Positions 38,101 through 49,700 of a stretch of DNA of 60,000 nt are shown here, one piece after another (the first letter of the stretch is position 1; each line of letters begins with the position of its first letter). The stretch spans positions 9,860,001 through 9,920,000 of the forward strand of contig OU612065.1 in NCBI GenBank assembly GCA_914767715.1. Direction: 5' to 3'. The notes under the pieces are model-generated. The model saw only the letters and a program-made list of their open reading frames with translations. It ran no database searches and had not been told where the DNA came from. The translations under genes and the position numbers were made by a program. Source of the DNA: Membranipora membranacea (lineage: Eukaryota; Bryozoa; Gymnolaemata; Cheilostomatida; Membraniporidae).

Positions 38101-39644
38101 AGCCACAGATACCTGTCACAAAATAAATCATGATTTAATATTCATGCAAACCAATAGTTACCTTCACATCTAGTTTATCTTTTCCTTTTTTCTTCTTCTT
38201 TTTGGGCATCTTCTCAGATTGCTCATCAATTATGTAGTCTTCATCTAGACCATTGTCATATTGTTCTAACAGTTTTTTTGCATACTGGGGAAGGGAGGCA
38301 CCAAGCAGGCAATCAGTTATCATCACTCTACAACCTTGACATTTTGTCAGTTTGTCTAATGTGTCTAAAGCGCCAATATCATGCGACTTGTACAATTTTA
38401 CCCCATCTGATGACTTTGAGATTTTAATTTTAGATAGTGGCCGTGCCTTGGATTCTCTTTTAGTGTTAACTATTTGTGGCGCCTGGGGGTTATGAAACTC
38501 GAATGACTTATGACTATCTGTAGGTGACGCTAGTTCGGCTGTTTGGGTAGGCCTATAAGTTTGATTTGCTATGAAATCCTCTGTGAGCCTCTTTAATTTC
38601 ACCCGACACCGCATCATCAGCTGTTTAGGGATCTGAAACAGAGTAGATAATATCTCCCTTGTCTGCTGTGAGGGCGAAACCCAACTCGATGATCATAGCT
38701 TACATAATTATGAATTATAGCATTATCCCATGATAGCAGCATCATTGGTGTTTAAAAAGAAAGCTTTACTTAATTTGCTCTCACCTCTGCACCCTCTAGA
38801 TTGAGGACTACTTTGCCTGTTGTGCCTCTAGCTTGGGCATCTTCATCACTACTGGAATCCGCATCAGATGAGTCACTGGAGCTGCTACTGCTGTCATACC
38901 TTGCGACTGCTATAGCAGCAGGTGCTCTTGAGGCGAGTACAGGTGTGGCTACTGGGGCAGTCTGCACAGTGGATGAGCTTACAGTAGACTCTGCTACAAA
39001 ATATCACGTTGCACAGACTAGCTTATAACCAATGAATAAATCAGTCTAGTAATATACACCACACATAAACTATGATGATAGCTGAATTTAAAAGAGGCGC
39101 AATCAAAACTCACCTATTTGGTTTCCAGAGACGGCCACAGAGGATATTAGGCTGTCACTCATTGTGATGCAGCTGTCTTTATCTTTGCCTGCCAGCTGTG
39201 CAGATGATAGTTTGATAGCATTCCGTATCTGATGAGCAAGTTCTGGAGATGGAAGCTGGAATCTTGGTTTCACATTCGATTCATTAGGTTGGGTTGTTGT
39301 GCTGACAACCAAGTTGGTACTGTTTACATCCTTTGTGATGCCAGGTGTTTCAAAGGAACTGTGAGAAGCTGACTCTACATCAGCCCTTGTTGACTCATCG
39401 GCAGGTACTTTTATCACCTGTACTTGTTGAGGTGGTGATTTATCTCTTTTGTTTTGAGCATTTGATGAGGACTGCAAGAATATACAGGAATAGGTGATTT
39501 TATTGTGGTAAGCCGTTTATAGGGATAGTGATATAGTTCATTCACAGCAATGCAAACAAATTTAGTGAATGTAACAATTTCACATCTTATGTTATCTTAC
39601 TAACAAACCTCAGGTGCATCATGTGTTTGGGCAGAGTCTTCCAT
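26105..39644 (-). CDS. Large, mostly disordered nuclear-type protein, 19 exons, 2725 aa, family not recognised
   Basis: Exons in transcript order: 39644-39609, 39471-39114, 38993-38785, 38632-38162, 37911-37747, 37401-37234, 37006-35926, 35315-35211, 35059-35012, 34634-34440, 33927-33752, 33373-33126, 32838-32714, 32438-32352, 32041-27755, 27571-27494, 27209-27123, 26638-26585, 26304-26105 (TAA). All 18 junctions keep phase and the total is exactly 2726 codons. Start MEDSAQTHDAPE is the first ATG; an upstream non-coding exon is possible. Seen in order: Ser/Asp block SSSSSSDSSDAD; KKKKKKGKDK; a proline-rich part with PDSLLPDPDSL-like repeats; acidic, then R/E/D-rich sequence with charged helices (REFERVMEIRELERREM); the 1429-codon exon with 12-residue repeats, long S/T/P tracts, an RS/KS patch (RRSERRSKSEAKKSEKE) and three LPTDPR motifs; and a C-terminal part of about 140 residues that looks folded and helical (LSDQIRIILDNTSSCSVL; AALINLL-type helices). 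Composition suggests an RNA-processing or transcription scaffold; that is inference. No zinc finger, RRM or CID motif was seen. Confidence 0.85.
28692..28790 (-). repeat. Coding repeat, 33 bp (11 aa) x 3, LPTDPR motif
   Basis: Three consecutive units begin with LPTDPR (LPTDPRLKSSN, LPTDPRLESPD, LPTDPRQRPAE), near residues 2242-2274 of the large protein. A related LPTDPAP occurs in the exon 34440-34634. DPRL-type repeats are also known in ZC3H4/ZC3H6-like nuclear proteins, but no CCCH finger is present here. Confidence 0.8.
31527..31850 (-). repeat. Coding tandem repeat, 36 bp (12 aa) x 9
   Basis: Inside the giant exon, near residues 1222-1329, nine 12-residue units follow one another, such as SIEIQAKQDIAA, SIDIKAKQDITA, NTDIQAKPGNTA and NTEIQIKPEIPV. 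Pairs alternate between AKQ-type and GKP/AKP-type units, so the recent duplication unit was probably 24 residues (72 bp). Indels of this unit would keep the frame. Confidence 0.85.
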
Positions 39645-40574
39645 AAGGTGCTGTTGTGTCAGCAATAACCAGTGTCACATTTGGTCTGAGCTACTAGTGC
39701 TTCCCTGACAGCAGTTATTATAGGACCTTCTCAGCCAAGCACAAGGCAATAATTGCTTGAAATAACAAAGTGTAGACAATTATTATTACATACAATATAC
39801 AAGGAAAGATACTGCATACATAGGCGAGTACTCGTATAGAACGTAGTATTGAGTACATCAAGTTCTCAGTGACTTCACTCATATTGTATATACATACATA
39901 CTGCACCAACAGATTAACCTTGTCAGGGGGACTGGTTGATGCGAAATTCTTGTCAGTATGTAACAGCATAATTCCTATATACAATATTGGTGTTCATTAT
40001 AACAACTGTTTAGCAGTTTAAGTCAGACAAGGTGTGACATGCCCCTTTACTTAGGACATGAGAAGTAGGTTTACTGCTCTATTGGCTCTATATACGTACA
40101 CAAGCTACACACAATATAAGATTGACTGCCGGTCACAAACCTAGAAAATTAAGCTTAATACCCAAATGATGTCATGCGCTTTGACCTATAATAAACTATT
40201 TAGTTCATCGGTAAAACATCATCTTGTCTCGATGGGCAGTTGTTATGCCTAATAATCATAAAGACTTGTACACGGAAATAAGAGCTTGATCAAGGCAAGT
40301 GGTGTCATGATCATAAATGTTCATATATAAGTATCATGATCATAATGCCAATGGAATGGTAGCCTGTCTTTCTCGGATTATATTTACTTAGTAACCTAAC
40401 CACACACAAAAAATCACTTGCCAAGACATGCTCACCATCCAGTCCATGAACCCTAGTATGAACTATGGTGTAATGGTGTAGCCTGTCTCGACAAGCTTGT
40501 CAACTTATTATACTGGGGCTATTGATATGATGTTTATCGGTGTACCAAGATGCAGTTTCAGTGTCCCATTTGGT

Positions 40575-40644
40575 TTTGGAGTAGACCTGTTGTTTGGAGT
40601 ATAGTGAGTACTTACTATACTCCAAACCACAGGTCTACTCCAAA
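40575..40644. repeat. Fold-back repeat, 34-bp arms, 2-nt spacer
   Basis: Left arm 40575-40608 and right arm 40611-40644 are reverse complements with two mismatches (TTTGGAGTAGACCTG at both outer ends), separated by TA. The mismatches show the arms have begun to diverge, so this is not simply a sequencing fold-back. Confidence 0.9.
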
Positions 40645-41171
40645 TCCTAGGGTACAGCCAAGCAATGCCAGAAACCTGGGTTTTGCAGTATATCACACTA
40701 CTACTACAGCTACACTCACTCAGGCTCAGAAACATGCACACAGTGACACACTGTTGTTATTTATTGGTGTGATATCATTCTCTCTTACTCTAAGATTGTA
40801 ATTGTTCTCAGGGGAAACAAATGGTTATACCAGTGTTTTCATGTATAAGATTCATGTTAAAACAATTCAGGGTAACTCCTCTTCTGCAGCAATAAAATTA
40901 AAAGTTTCTCTTGAGTAGCTTTACTGAAGGAAGCTCAAGAACTCATGGATTGGAGTTATTTTCGTCAGTGTAGTCTGAGATCTCAAGTTTTCAAAATCAT
41001 CTGATTGGCTGTATTGTTACCTTGACCTTACAAATTGTGTTATGGCTAAGCTGATTGGACCGATATGGTAATAGGTCAGGTTTTGGCAGCATCCTCAAAA
41101 GTAAGGGAAAAGTGTGGTTCATGCTCCCAATGATTTAATTATCTCCAGATCATTGATACTCCTGTAACGAG

Positions 41172-41243
41172 TTAGCCAGCATGTGAACTGCCCCCCTATG
41201 AACTGCACAGTATTATGAACTGGGCAGTTCACAGGCTGGCAAA
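41172..41243. repeat. Inverted repeat, about 22-bp arms, 28-nt loop
   Basis: Arms 41172-41193 and 41222-41243 pair with about two mismatches (GCCAGCATGTGAACTGCCC against GGGCAGTTCACAGGCTGGC). The loop contains a third partial copy, ATGAACTGC, and ATGAACTGGGCAGTTC at the start of the right arm is itself nearly palindromic. Confidence 0.85.
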
Positions 41244-42209
41244 CTCCTTATGCCTGTATGCTCAAAGCCTATCAAATCAATATTATTGCAAGGAAGTATG
41301 GTCTCAAATGACAAATGCCTTCTGCAAGCATGTTGTTATTTGCTGAGTACCAGTACTAAAATAACAAGAAAAATGGAAAGCTGTTACTGTCCTTTTTTGT
41401 GCAAATGTATATATATATATATATATATACTTATATACTTTAATTTGATTTGATTTGTATTCATTCAATCATCATGACAGATGGTACAGAATGCGAGCGA
41501 TGGTATGGCAAAGTAAAAACAACACACTAAAAATTATTTATATACTAGACCGTTGTCATGATAGGTCATGAAAAAATTAAAAAAGCCTTTTCTCCGCCTT
41601 TCAGTCCTGCAGAGTTTTGGCCGAAAAATTTGTATAGCTCGAGAGGATGTTCTGGAATTCTTGTTGAAAAGTAGTTCACTAAAAAGAGGATGTGATTCAT
41701 GGTCCCCTGTAACTTACATGCCTTTACTTTGCCAATAGCCACTAGCACTACTATCAACCACTGATACAGCCCCAGGTTTGAAAAACTCTGGCTGACCACG
41801 GTCCCTTAGGATCAGGTCTATGAAAATAACGCGGGCCCCATGTAGTGACTAGACCTTGAAAGCATGCACGTTAAAGACGATCTGGAGCTGTGAGTTGATG
41901 TCGCTTGCAGTCCTTCGCAGTACATATCGAAAATACAAATGTATTGGATATTGGCAAAGTAAAAGTACTCTACCTGGAGAAGATCCCCGGATTCATCCAG
42001 ACGGTCCCAAGTCCGTGTAAAAGAGGAGGTTCAGTCAGTTCACTGCCCTAAATGGGTTACCAACATGTGCTGGGGGTACTGTTAGTATATGCACTTGCAT
42101 ACTGATAGCATATGCACTTGCATTTAGGTTTGAGATCGAATGCTAAGACTGAAATATCTGAGAACAGGCCTGTCGGCAGTCGGCAGGTCGGCAAAGTTCC
42201 GGCGCCGTA

Positions 42210-44752
42210 CATGACATGCTTCTGGTTCTGGGAGATTTCAACGCACAAGTTGGAACGGTCAACATAGGGATGGAGGATACTTTAGGGCAGCATGGAGTTG
42301 GGGCGGCGAACGACAATGGAAAGAGGCTTACACAGTTTGGAAGAATAAATGGCGTGGTGATTGGGCGTTCTATTCTCCCTCACAAAGATATACACAAGTT
42401 AACGTGGCATTCCTCGCACAGACAGCTAACTCAGATAGACCATTCGCTGATAAACAGGAAGTGGAGGAGATCCCTGCATGATGTGTGAGTGATGCGATCT
42501 GCAGATGTGTACAGTGATCATTATCTGATCCTTGGAAAAGTGCGGCCCAAACTAGCGGGAAAGTGTAAAGCGCCGAGTCTAAAGGCTAAATGGAATTGCA
42601 ATCTACTTAAACTGATGAAGATAAAAGAGAGGTTCACAGAAGCAATGGAGAATAAGTTCAGTCAACTTCAGGACTTACCGGAAGATACTCCTGTTAATGA
42701 AAGATGGACTAAGATCAAGGAAGCATACCATGATGTTGGAGAAGAGATAGAAGGAAGAGAAAAGCGCAGGAAACCTGTACACTGGATGTCAGAAAGATCA
42801 TGGGAGTTGATAGAACGAAGACAGGAAGCAAGGCGTAAAATCTTGGGCACTCATTCAAGACGCGTAGCAGCGCGCCTAGAGGAAGAGTACAAAGAGTTTG
42901 CGAAGTTAGTCAAAAAGAGCTTGCGGAAGGACAAGAGGGACAACATCAAAGATATGGCAGGAGCTGCACAAGAAGCTGCTGACATGGGTCAGATGAAGGC
43001 AGTGTACGATATCACGAGAGAGCTGAGCGGAACGAGGCGGAAATCAACTGCTAGACTCAAGGACAAGAATGGTCAAATAGTTGTTGACCCCAAAGAACAA
43101 GCAAAGATCTGGACAGCTCACTTTCAAGATGTTATTAATCAAGCAGAGCCTGAGGACCCCTTGGATATACCCAGCACAGGTAAGGCTTTGGAGATAGATG
43201 ATGATCCACCTAGTCTTTCGGAGATTGAGATTATCAAAGCCTCGCGCAATGGTAAAGCGCCAGGAATTGATGAGCTACCTGCAGAGATTTTACGCTGTAA
43301 CAGTAGCTCATGCGCAGCAGAACTCGAGACTCTGTTCTCGGGTATATGGAGAGAAGAAGACATCCCACAAGACTGGAGGCGCGGCGTGAGCATCAAACTG
43401 CCCAAGAAAGGAGACCTGAGTAAGACAACAAATTGGAGGGTTATTACTCTACTGTCGTATATCAGTAAAATATTTCTGAAGATTTTACTTCACCGAATTG
43501 CCGGAGCCCTAGAGGAGAACAGAAGTCTAGATGAAGAGCAAGCAGGTTTTCGCAGCGGAAGAAGTTGTACAGACCACATATTTACACTGAGGAACATCAT
43601 AGAACAGCGTGAAGAATGGAGGATGCCCCTGTATGTCAATTTTATTGATTTCAGGAAAGCTTGTGACAGCATTCATCGGGAGAGCATGTGGAAAGTGATG
43701 AAGTTTTATGGTATCCCTGATAAACTCTGCACTCTGACACGGGCGTTCTACACCGGGTATGCGTGTAAAATGCAGGGCGGAGCAGAGGACGATTACTTCG
43801 AAGTAAAATCAGGAGTTAGACAGGGCTGCGTAATCTCACCTCTGTCATTTATCATGGCTACAGACTACATAATGAAGCAAGTACAAGCGACACATCGAAC
43901 TGGACTCCGATGGAATCTTACAACCAAGCTGAATTATTTAGCTTATGCAGACGATGTCGCGCTATTTCCTACAACACATGGAGGGATGCAAACAGTTACA
44001 GACAAGCTCATAACAACAGCTAGTAAAGCGGGATTGAACATCAATGAACAAAAGACGAAAGTTTTGAGGATTCATCGAGATGGAATGGGCCCTGCATCTA
44101 ACAACAATTTCACAGTCAGCAGTCAGTTTGTAGAAAACTTTTTGTATCTTAGTGCGAAAATTGATGTGTCTGGTGATGCAGCAGCAGATGTCAAGAACCG
44201 CATCAACTCTGCAACTACAGCCTTTTACAGACTGAACAAGGTGTGGAGATCAAGAAGTATGAGCAACCATCTCAAGTTCAAACTCTACAACTCGAACGTG
44301 GTGTCTGTGCTCCTCTATGGATGTGAAACATGGCGAATGACGAAAGTGGATAAGGACAAACTGGAGGTATTTCACTTATACTGCTGCTGTCGGATATTGA
44401 AAATATATTGGTGGTCCAAAACTTCCAACTTGGACGTATGTGAACGCAGCAAGCAGAAACCAGTCTCTCAGCTCATAGAAGTTAGAAGATGTAGGTACCT
44501 AGGACACAGCCTAAGGAGGAAGGAATCTCTCCCTCACCAGTCTCGGGTGGGCCCCTGAGGGCACCCGAAGGAGAGGCCGACCCAAACATACTTGGCGAAG
44601 AACGGCGCTCAAACAGATGAAGGTACACACCATCAAGTCGTGGGCGGAGGCTGGCGAGATGGCGAGAGATCGGGAAAGATGGAAGGGAAAGGAGAAGGCG
44701 ATTCTGACGCAATATTCCACTAGGAGTTCTGCAACATAAGTCATCTAAGTAA
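42210..44752 (+). mobile_element. Non-LTR (LINE) retrotransposon copy, 5'-truncated and broken
   Basis: The copy contains the end of an APE-type endonuclease followed by a reverse transcriptase, in one main frame (42216-44558) interrupted by a stop, with the last part in a shifted frame ending at 44739. The left limit is set by loss of endonuclease homology just upstream of LVLGDFNAQVG; the N-terminal half of the endonuclease is missing. The right end has short TAAG-like repeats (44737-44757). No target-site duplication could be defined. The clade (CR1/Jockey-like or Nimb-like) is not resolved. Confidence 0.9.
42216..44739 (+). pseudogene. LINE endonuclease/reverse transcriptase ORF, inactive
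   Basis: Seen in order: endonuclease motifs GDFNAQVG and QIDHSLINRKWRRSL, an in-frame TGA at 42486-42488, then SDHYL (endonuclease C-terminal SDH), a basic linker, and the reverse transcriptase with KAPGIDELP, FRSGRSC, FIDFRKACDS, SGVRQGCVISP and the catalytic AYADD (YADD at 43944-43955). After RT come SVLLYGCETW and the C-terminal RRRGRPK-HTW motif, which lies in the +1 frame; the shift falls near 44541-44558, where the main frame stops. The TGA stands where related elements often have arginine, compatible with a CpG change from CGA. Two lesions plus 5' truncation make it inactive. Base use is less AT-rich than its surroundings. Confidence 0.9.
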
Positions 44753-46772
44753 GTCAAGAATACTTAAACTTTATATCAATGCAGGGACTTTCTGTTTACA
44801 ACAACCCCTTGATCAAGCTCAATCAACTCCAGTATCAACCACTCCACAGCAAGCCAAAACCACCAGCAAAATAAAGGGATGGGAGTCCCAGGGGCTCATG
44901 ATATAAAATTAATAGGCCTTTGTATATGTATATATAAACTCCTGCAAGCCATTAGTCCTAAGTATTGCTCCAGCCTCCCCCCCCCCCACCTTCTGACATG
45001 CAACCTGCATCCCAGTTAATTGGCATTCACGTGTATACCGGTTGTATGATGGGAGGCATGTCGGTAGGCATCTTGTCTGGGTGAGGTTGTCATGGGAAGA
45101 TTCCCTGTGACAAACTATGCGAGTATGTGATGAATCAATTAATCAACCTCATCAGGATGGGTTGGTTATGGTAAGGTTATTGCGCACCAATCAATAAACC
45201 CTTGAACGCTCTGTGCCTCACCTGGTTATGTGTGTTAAATGGGTTTGTCTCACGAATGGTCCGAACTCATTTGAAACCATAACAAGTCATTCAACCTCTA
45301 TTAAATTAATGTGCTGATTATTTTATCACATTCAGATGCGATCGTTGCAACCTGTAAATAGGTGAGCCACTACTGGTTAAACTTGTTGCTACAAACCAAT
45401 GCGCGATTCAAAACCGGTGGTTGCGTAGGTCGCCTTTTTTTGGGTTTGTCTCTCCAGTTTTACACAAGCATTCGCGAGTACCGCAAATCCTCGTAATAAA
45501 GTTACCATAAATGGAGGTAATTTAAAAAAATGATGCATGTAGACGCAGCTTATATCTGAGACATCTCATTCTTTTTTTTGGCCATAGATAGTGACTTGTA
45601 AGTGTAATAGATTGATCACAGAGATTAATGTCTTTTTGCGGTGCCAAGAAAACCACTGGTCCTGCCTTTGCTATACCTTTGAAAAACCATGCATGAAGAG
45701 CTTACCAGCTGAAAATTTGAATATGTAGCTGAAGTCTTGGCCAGTTTGCTAAACTAAAATAAACTTGATACCTTGAATATTTTCATCATGACTTCAAATG
45801 TTCTGCCCACTGATATATTCATGGATTAGGGGGATATATCTCACCCTGAACAAGCATATGACAATTTATGTATCGTTGCCAGAACACATTTCTTAAAATT
45901 GATTGCTACAGCCAACCACTTGTAAAACTTTTGTCTGAGTTTTTGAAGATCGCTACTGGGACGCCAATCAAATCATAACTTGAAAGCTGCCATACTTTTA
46001 GCTAGATCCAATAACTGACACAACGTTAGATACTCATTAAATTTATCCACAAATAGTCATACTGTGTCCGCTGATCCATAATCCATGTAATCATATCAGT
46101 GGTTCTAGCCGCTGCAGTTTGTGCGGAAAGCTCAGCGAAGTTGTGCCCTGCCTAGTCGAGATTTCAGACATATTTCAATATTCTCACTTCTGCTCACAGG
46201 TGCAAGGGAAGTTTCTCAAGAATGCAGCTTCAAATAAAAGACAAGAATCTGGTTGAGTCATAGGAGGGCTATTAATCTTCTGTACCCGATCATACCCTGT
46301 AAGTCATGATATTTGATAGTCTGCAAATGGTTGGTATCTTTTGCGCAGCAAATATGTTTTTTCATCTTCTTCTAGGGTCACGAGAAAGGGTGGCTTGATC
46401 AAGTCGCCCCTCCTCATGACCCTTATAACCCTGAGGTTTTAGTGCAGTGAACCTCGTAGTTTCCATTTTGTTGTTATCATACTAAGTGTAATTGGTACTG
46501 CCTCCAAATCTGCCACATTCTCTGGTTGACTTTATCAACCCACCTAGAGTTACTTCCAGCATAAAATCTGTTCATGCCATAAATGTTTGTGTGTTTGTTG
46601 GTAAAACAAGCAATGTCATTAGTACCCCTCTTACCTAACAATTATACTGGACTCATCGAGAATTAAAGCTTGTCAGAACAGCTTAATTTTATCATCTATC
46701 TTATTCCTTCATGGCTCCATGTTATTGTAAGAAAATTATGATAAAATGTTTTGCAGGAGAAAGAAAATAAGT
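44753..46772. other. Intergenic region between LINE copy and LRR gene
   Basis: No coding exon supported. Contains a C-run near 44979-44988, a fold-back at 46374-46423 and, at the right end, an acceptor-like TTTTGCAG ending at 46756, which suggests a non-coding or short coding first exon of the LRR gene somewhere upstream that I could not place. Confidence 0.5.
46374..46423. repeat. Fold-back repeat, 24-bp arms, 2-nt spacer
   Basis: AGGGTCACGAGAAAGGG... (46374-46397) and its imperfect reverse complement (46400-46423) meet around AT in a CTTGATCAAG centre. About five mismatches, most of them G-A or C-T changes compatible with G-U pairing in RNA. Confidence 0.75.
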
Positions 46773-49700
46773 ATGACAGTAAGGAAGTTGTGCTCACTAA
46801 ACATTGAATTATGGCCAAGTGTGGAAACAAGCACAACCCATCTCAACCTGGATCACAATCTTCTCTCAGAGATTCCTGAAAGCATCACTCTGCTTGAGAA
46901 TCTGGAGACACTCTCAGCGATTGGCAATGATATTGAATATATCTCACCAACAATCGGTAGCCTTACCTGCCTCAGAGAAGTCAACCTCATCGAAAATAAC
47001 ATTGAGTCACTACCGGAATCCATTTGTCAGCTGAGACTCTTGACTAAACTTAGTCTACTTGGTAACGGGCTGTACAAGCTTCCTGATGACATAGGTGCTC
47101 TAAAAAATCTTGAATATTTAAACATTTCTGAAAACAGATTAGACACACTACCTGAAACCTTTGGCTCGTTACAAAGCCTCAAGTTTCTAGATGCTAGTGT
47201 CAATGATCTAGTAGAATTACCTCATGAATTTGGTTCTCTCAGTAATCTTCATAACCTGAACTTCTCTGAGAATGGCCTGATGTCCCTGCCTCAGTCATTC
47301 TCCCATCTTCCTTCCATAGAGATCCTTGATCTCTCTAATAACTCAATCACATTCCTGCCAGAGAACTTTCAGTCATCAACATGTATCAAAGAGCTGTACC
47401 TAGATATAAACACACTGTCTTCACTGCCACCCTGGTTCAGCAACATGCCATGTCTTGTGAAGATAAGTGTCAGTGAAAACAAGCTTGAAGGTGAGGCACT
47501 GCCTGTGGATATAGGGGTTGGATGCCCTCGGATAGAACACCTTGACCTAAGCGGTAATAGGCTAACAGTGCTGCCAAAGAGTATACTGAATCTCACTAAT
47601 CTCAGGTTCTTTGACCTGGGCAGCGTACTTCCGGAGTTAGAGCGTAGGGTAAGAATGTATAGATTTTGGCACTGATCATTTGGGAAAAATACTACTGTAT
47701 TTCAAAGACTGCACAAATATTGTGCGAATCGAACTTTATCATAAATAACTGCCTGACTATATCATGCATTGGTCTTTGTGTAGCCTTTGGACACCCTATT
47801 TTTATTGTTCACCTGGCTTGCAACCCTTCTCCTTGTTGCCAGGAAGCCGGGTACTGACTGTATGCATTGATGATTTGATTTTTCTTATTACATTCTTTTA
47901 CCAATTTCAAAGGCGGAGTTGTTGAATGGGAATGCTCTTTTGAGGTTACCAGAAGGATTTGGAGTGTTTAATAACCTTGTTGAGCTGAGTATTGACGAGA
48001 ATCCACTACTGGAACTACCCTCAGACTTCGGAGAGCTTATGACTTCTTTAGAAATACTTGATCTCGGTTTGTATTTTACTGAATTTAATAATTGCCATTA
48101 TTGGAGGTAGATGATTATTGAGTAAGACATTGTTATTCATTAATATATTATAAACATATTATATGTCAGATATATAATATGTTTATGATAATATTTATAT
48201 TCTCTATGTTCAGGAAAATTGTGGTACAGGGATGAGTGTTTCTCATAGCCAATAAGGGTAAGGAATTAATCAAAAGCGCTTTCAATTTCAGTTCATTTGT
48301 ACACATTGTACATTTTCACACCGTAACATCCATTGTTCTTCTGTTTTTTTTAGGACAGGACTCATTGACCAGACTACCTGACTCATTCTGTAATATGTGT
48401 AACCTTCATACTCTCTCACTGGCGATGAATGGACTGCAGAGTCTACCTGAAAATTTCGGTAACCTAACCTGTCTCATGTAAGTATTACCTAACTGTGCCA
48501 AAACATACCAAAACATACAATCCTTATCAACCTCCAAAATTCCTTCTGTTGGTTGTGTATGTTGAATTTAAGTTGACTTACCCCCATCTTAATATACTCC
48601 ATGAAGAGCCATCAACGCTAGCATGAGGCTCAAAAAGTAAACCTGAAAAGATGACTGGCCGGCAATGATTCCAAAGATGATCTAGCTAATACAACTTACA
48701 TTTTCAAAGTGAAAAGAAGGCAGTAGATTCCGGCAAGAGGGAACACAACCCAAGGAGGGAAATGCTATAGGATAGTTCGGACAAGCTCATCATTTTAGAT
48801 ATACACAATAATATTATGAGCGAAAAACACATTCTGTGTTTTTTACAGATCTCTACGCTTAGACCACAATGCTTTGGTATGTCTCCCAGAGAGCTTTGGA
48901 CAGTTGTGTAACCTCGAGCAACTAGATCTCTATCACAACATGCTCACTGAGTTTCCGCCCTGTCTGTACAATATGGAGAATATCAAAGCTCTTAATGTTG
49001 AAGGGGTAAGACCTCTTCTACTCTGAGTATTCCTGATTTATCATATCATATATTAGGTGGCTATATGGGAAGTATTACAAAAGTATGGAGAATCCATTCA
49101 ACCAAGAGAGCTAAGATTGATGTATACCTCTAGCCTACAACGAACTCGAGTGTAATAATTCATCTAAGTGCTCCCTCAGACTGCTCCCTCAGACTGCTCC
49201 CTCAGATGTGTCACAGAATGAGCCTTTAATCAGAATATATACTGTGGGGTTTCTAGGTTCATTCCCGCAAATCAATTGTGGGAATTGCTTTTGTGCTAAG
49301 CAGGATTATTCTATGTAAGTATCACAACATTAGAAAGTATTGCAAGGAACTTTGACTGAATCAGATGAGGAAAAGCAAAAGAGAACTAACAGCTGCAATC
49401 ATGATTTCTGTACTGTAGATGGAATAACCATCTCCTCATTCATGTGCAGTGTTTATTCATCATTATATTCATGGCATATATAAATAAACCATCTTCCCTT
49501 AGCGTTTGTTATAAATGTTGCTACTTTTTCAGAACAAGTTTAAGATGAGTGAGGCACTACATACCAGAGAACCACTGAAGTATCCTGAAATAAAGAGTTG
49601 TAACGATAGCAGTGATTTATCCAATCAGAACGAGGAAAACAACTGGAGACGAAAAATCAGCTCATACAGACAAGACTGTGGAGAAGTTAAAGTGGTCAGT

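Larger units (their letters stand above)
39645..42209. other. Intergenic region with fold-back elements and (TA)n
   Basis: Holds the presumed promoter of the large minus-strand gene, two fold-back repeats (40575-40644, 41172-41243), a (TA)11-like run near 41408-41429, and a pair of direct copies of TATGCACTTGCAT (about 42088-42100 and 42111-42123). The minus-strand frame at 41566-41799 is open but unrecognised. No gene supported. Confidence 0.6.

Noticed and set aside
26105-39644. Identity as ZC3H4/ZC3H6-like on the basis of DPRL motifs
   Set aside because: No CCCH zinc finger is present, so the motif similarity alone does not support it.
41408-41429. (TA)n run
   Set aside because: Ordinary simple repeat, as at 24025-24040; noted only within the intergenic entries.
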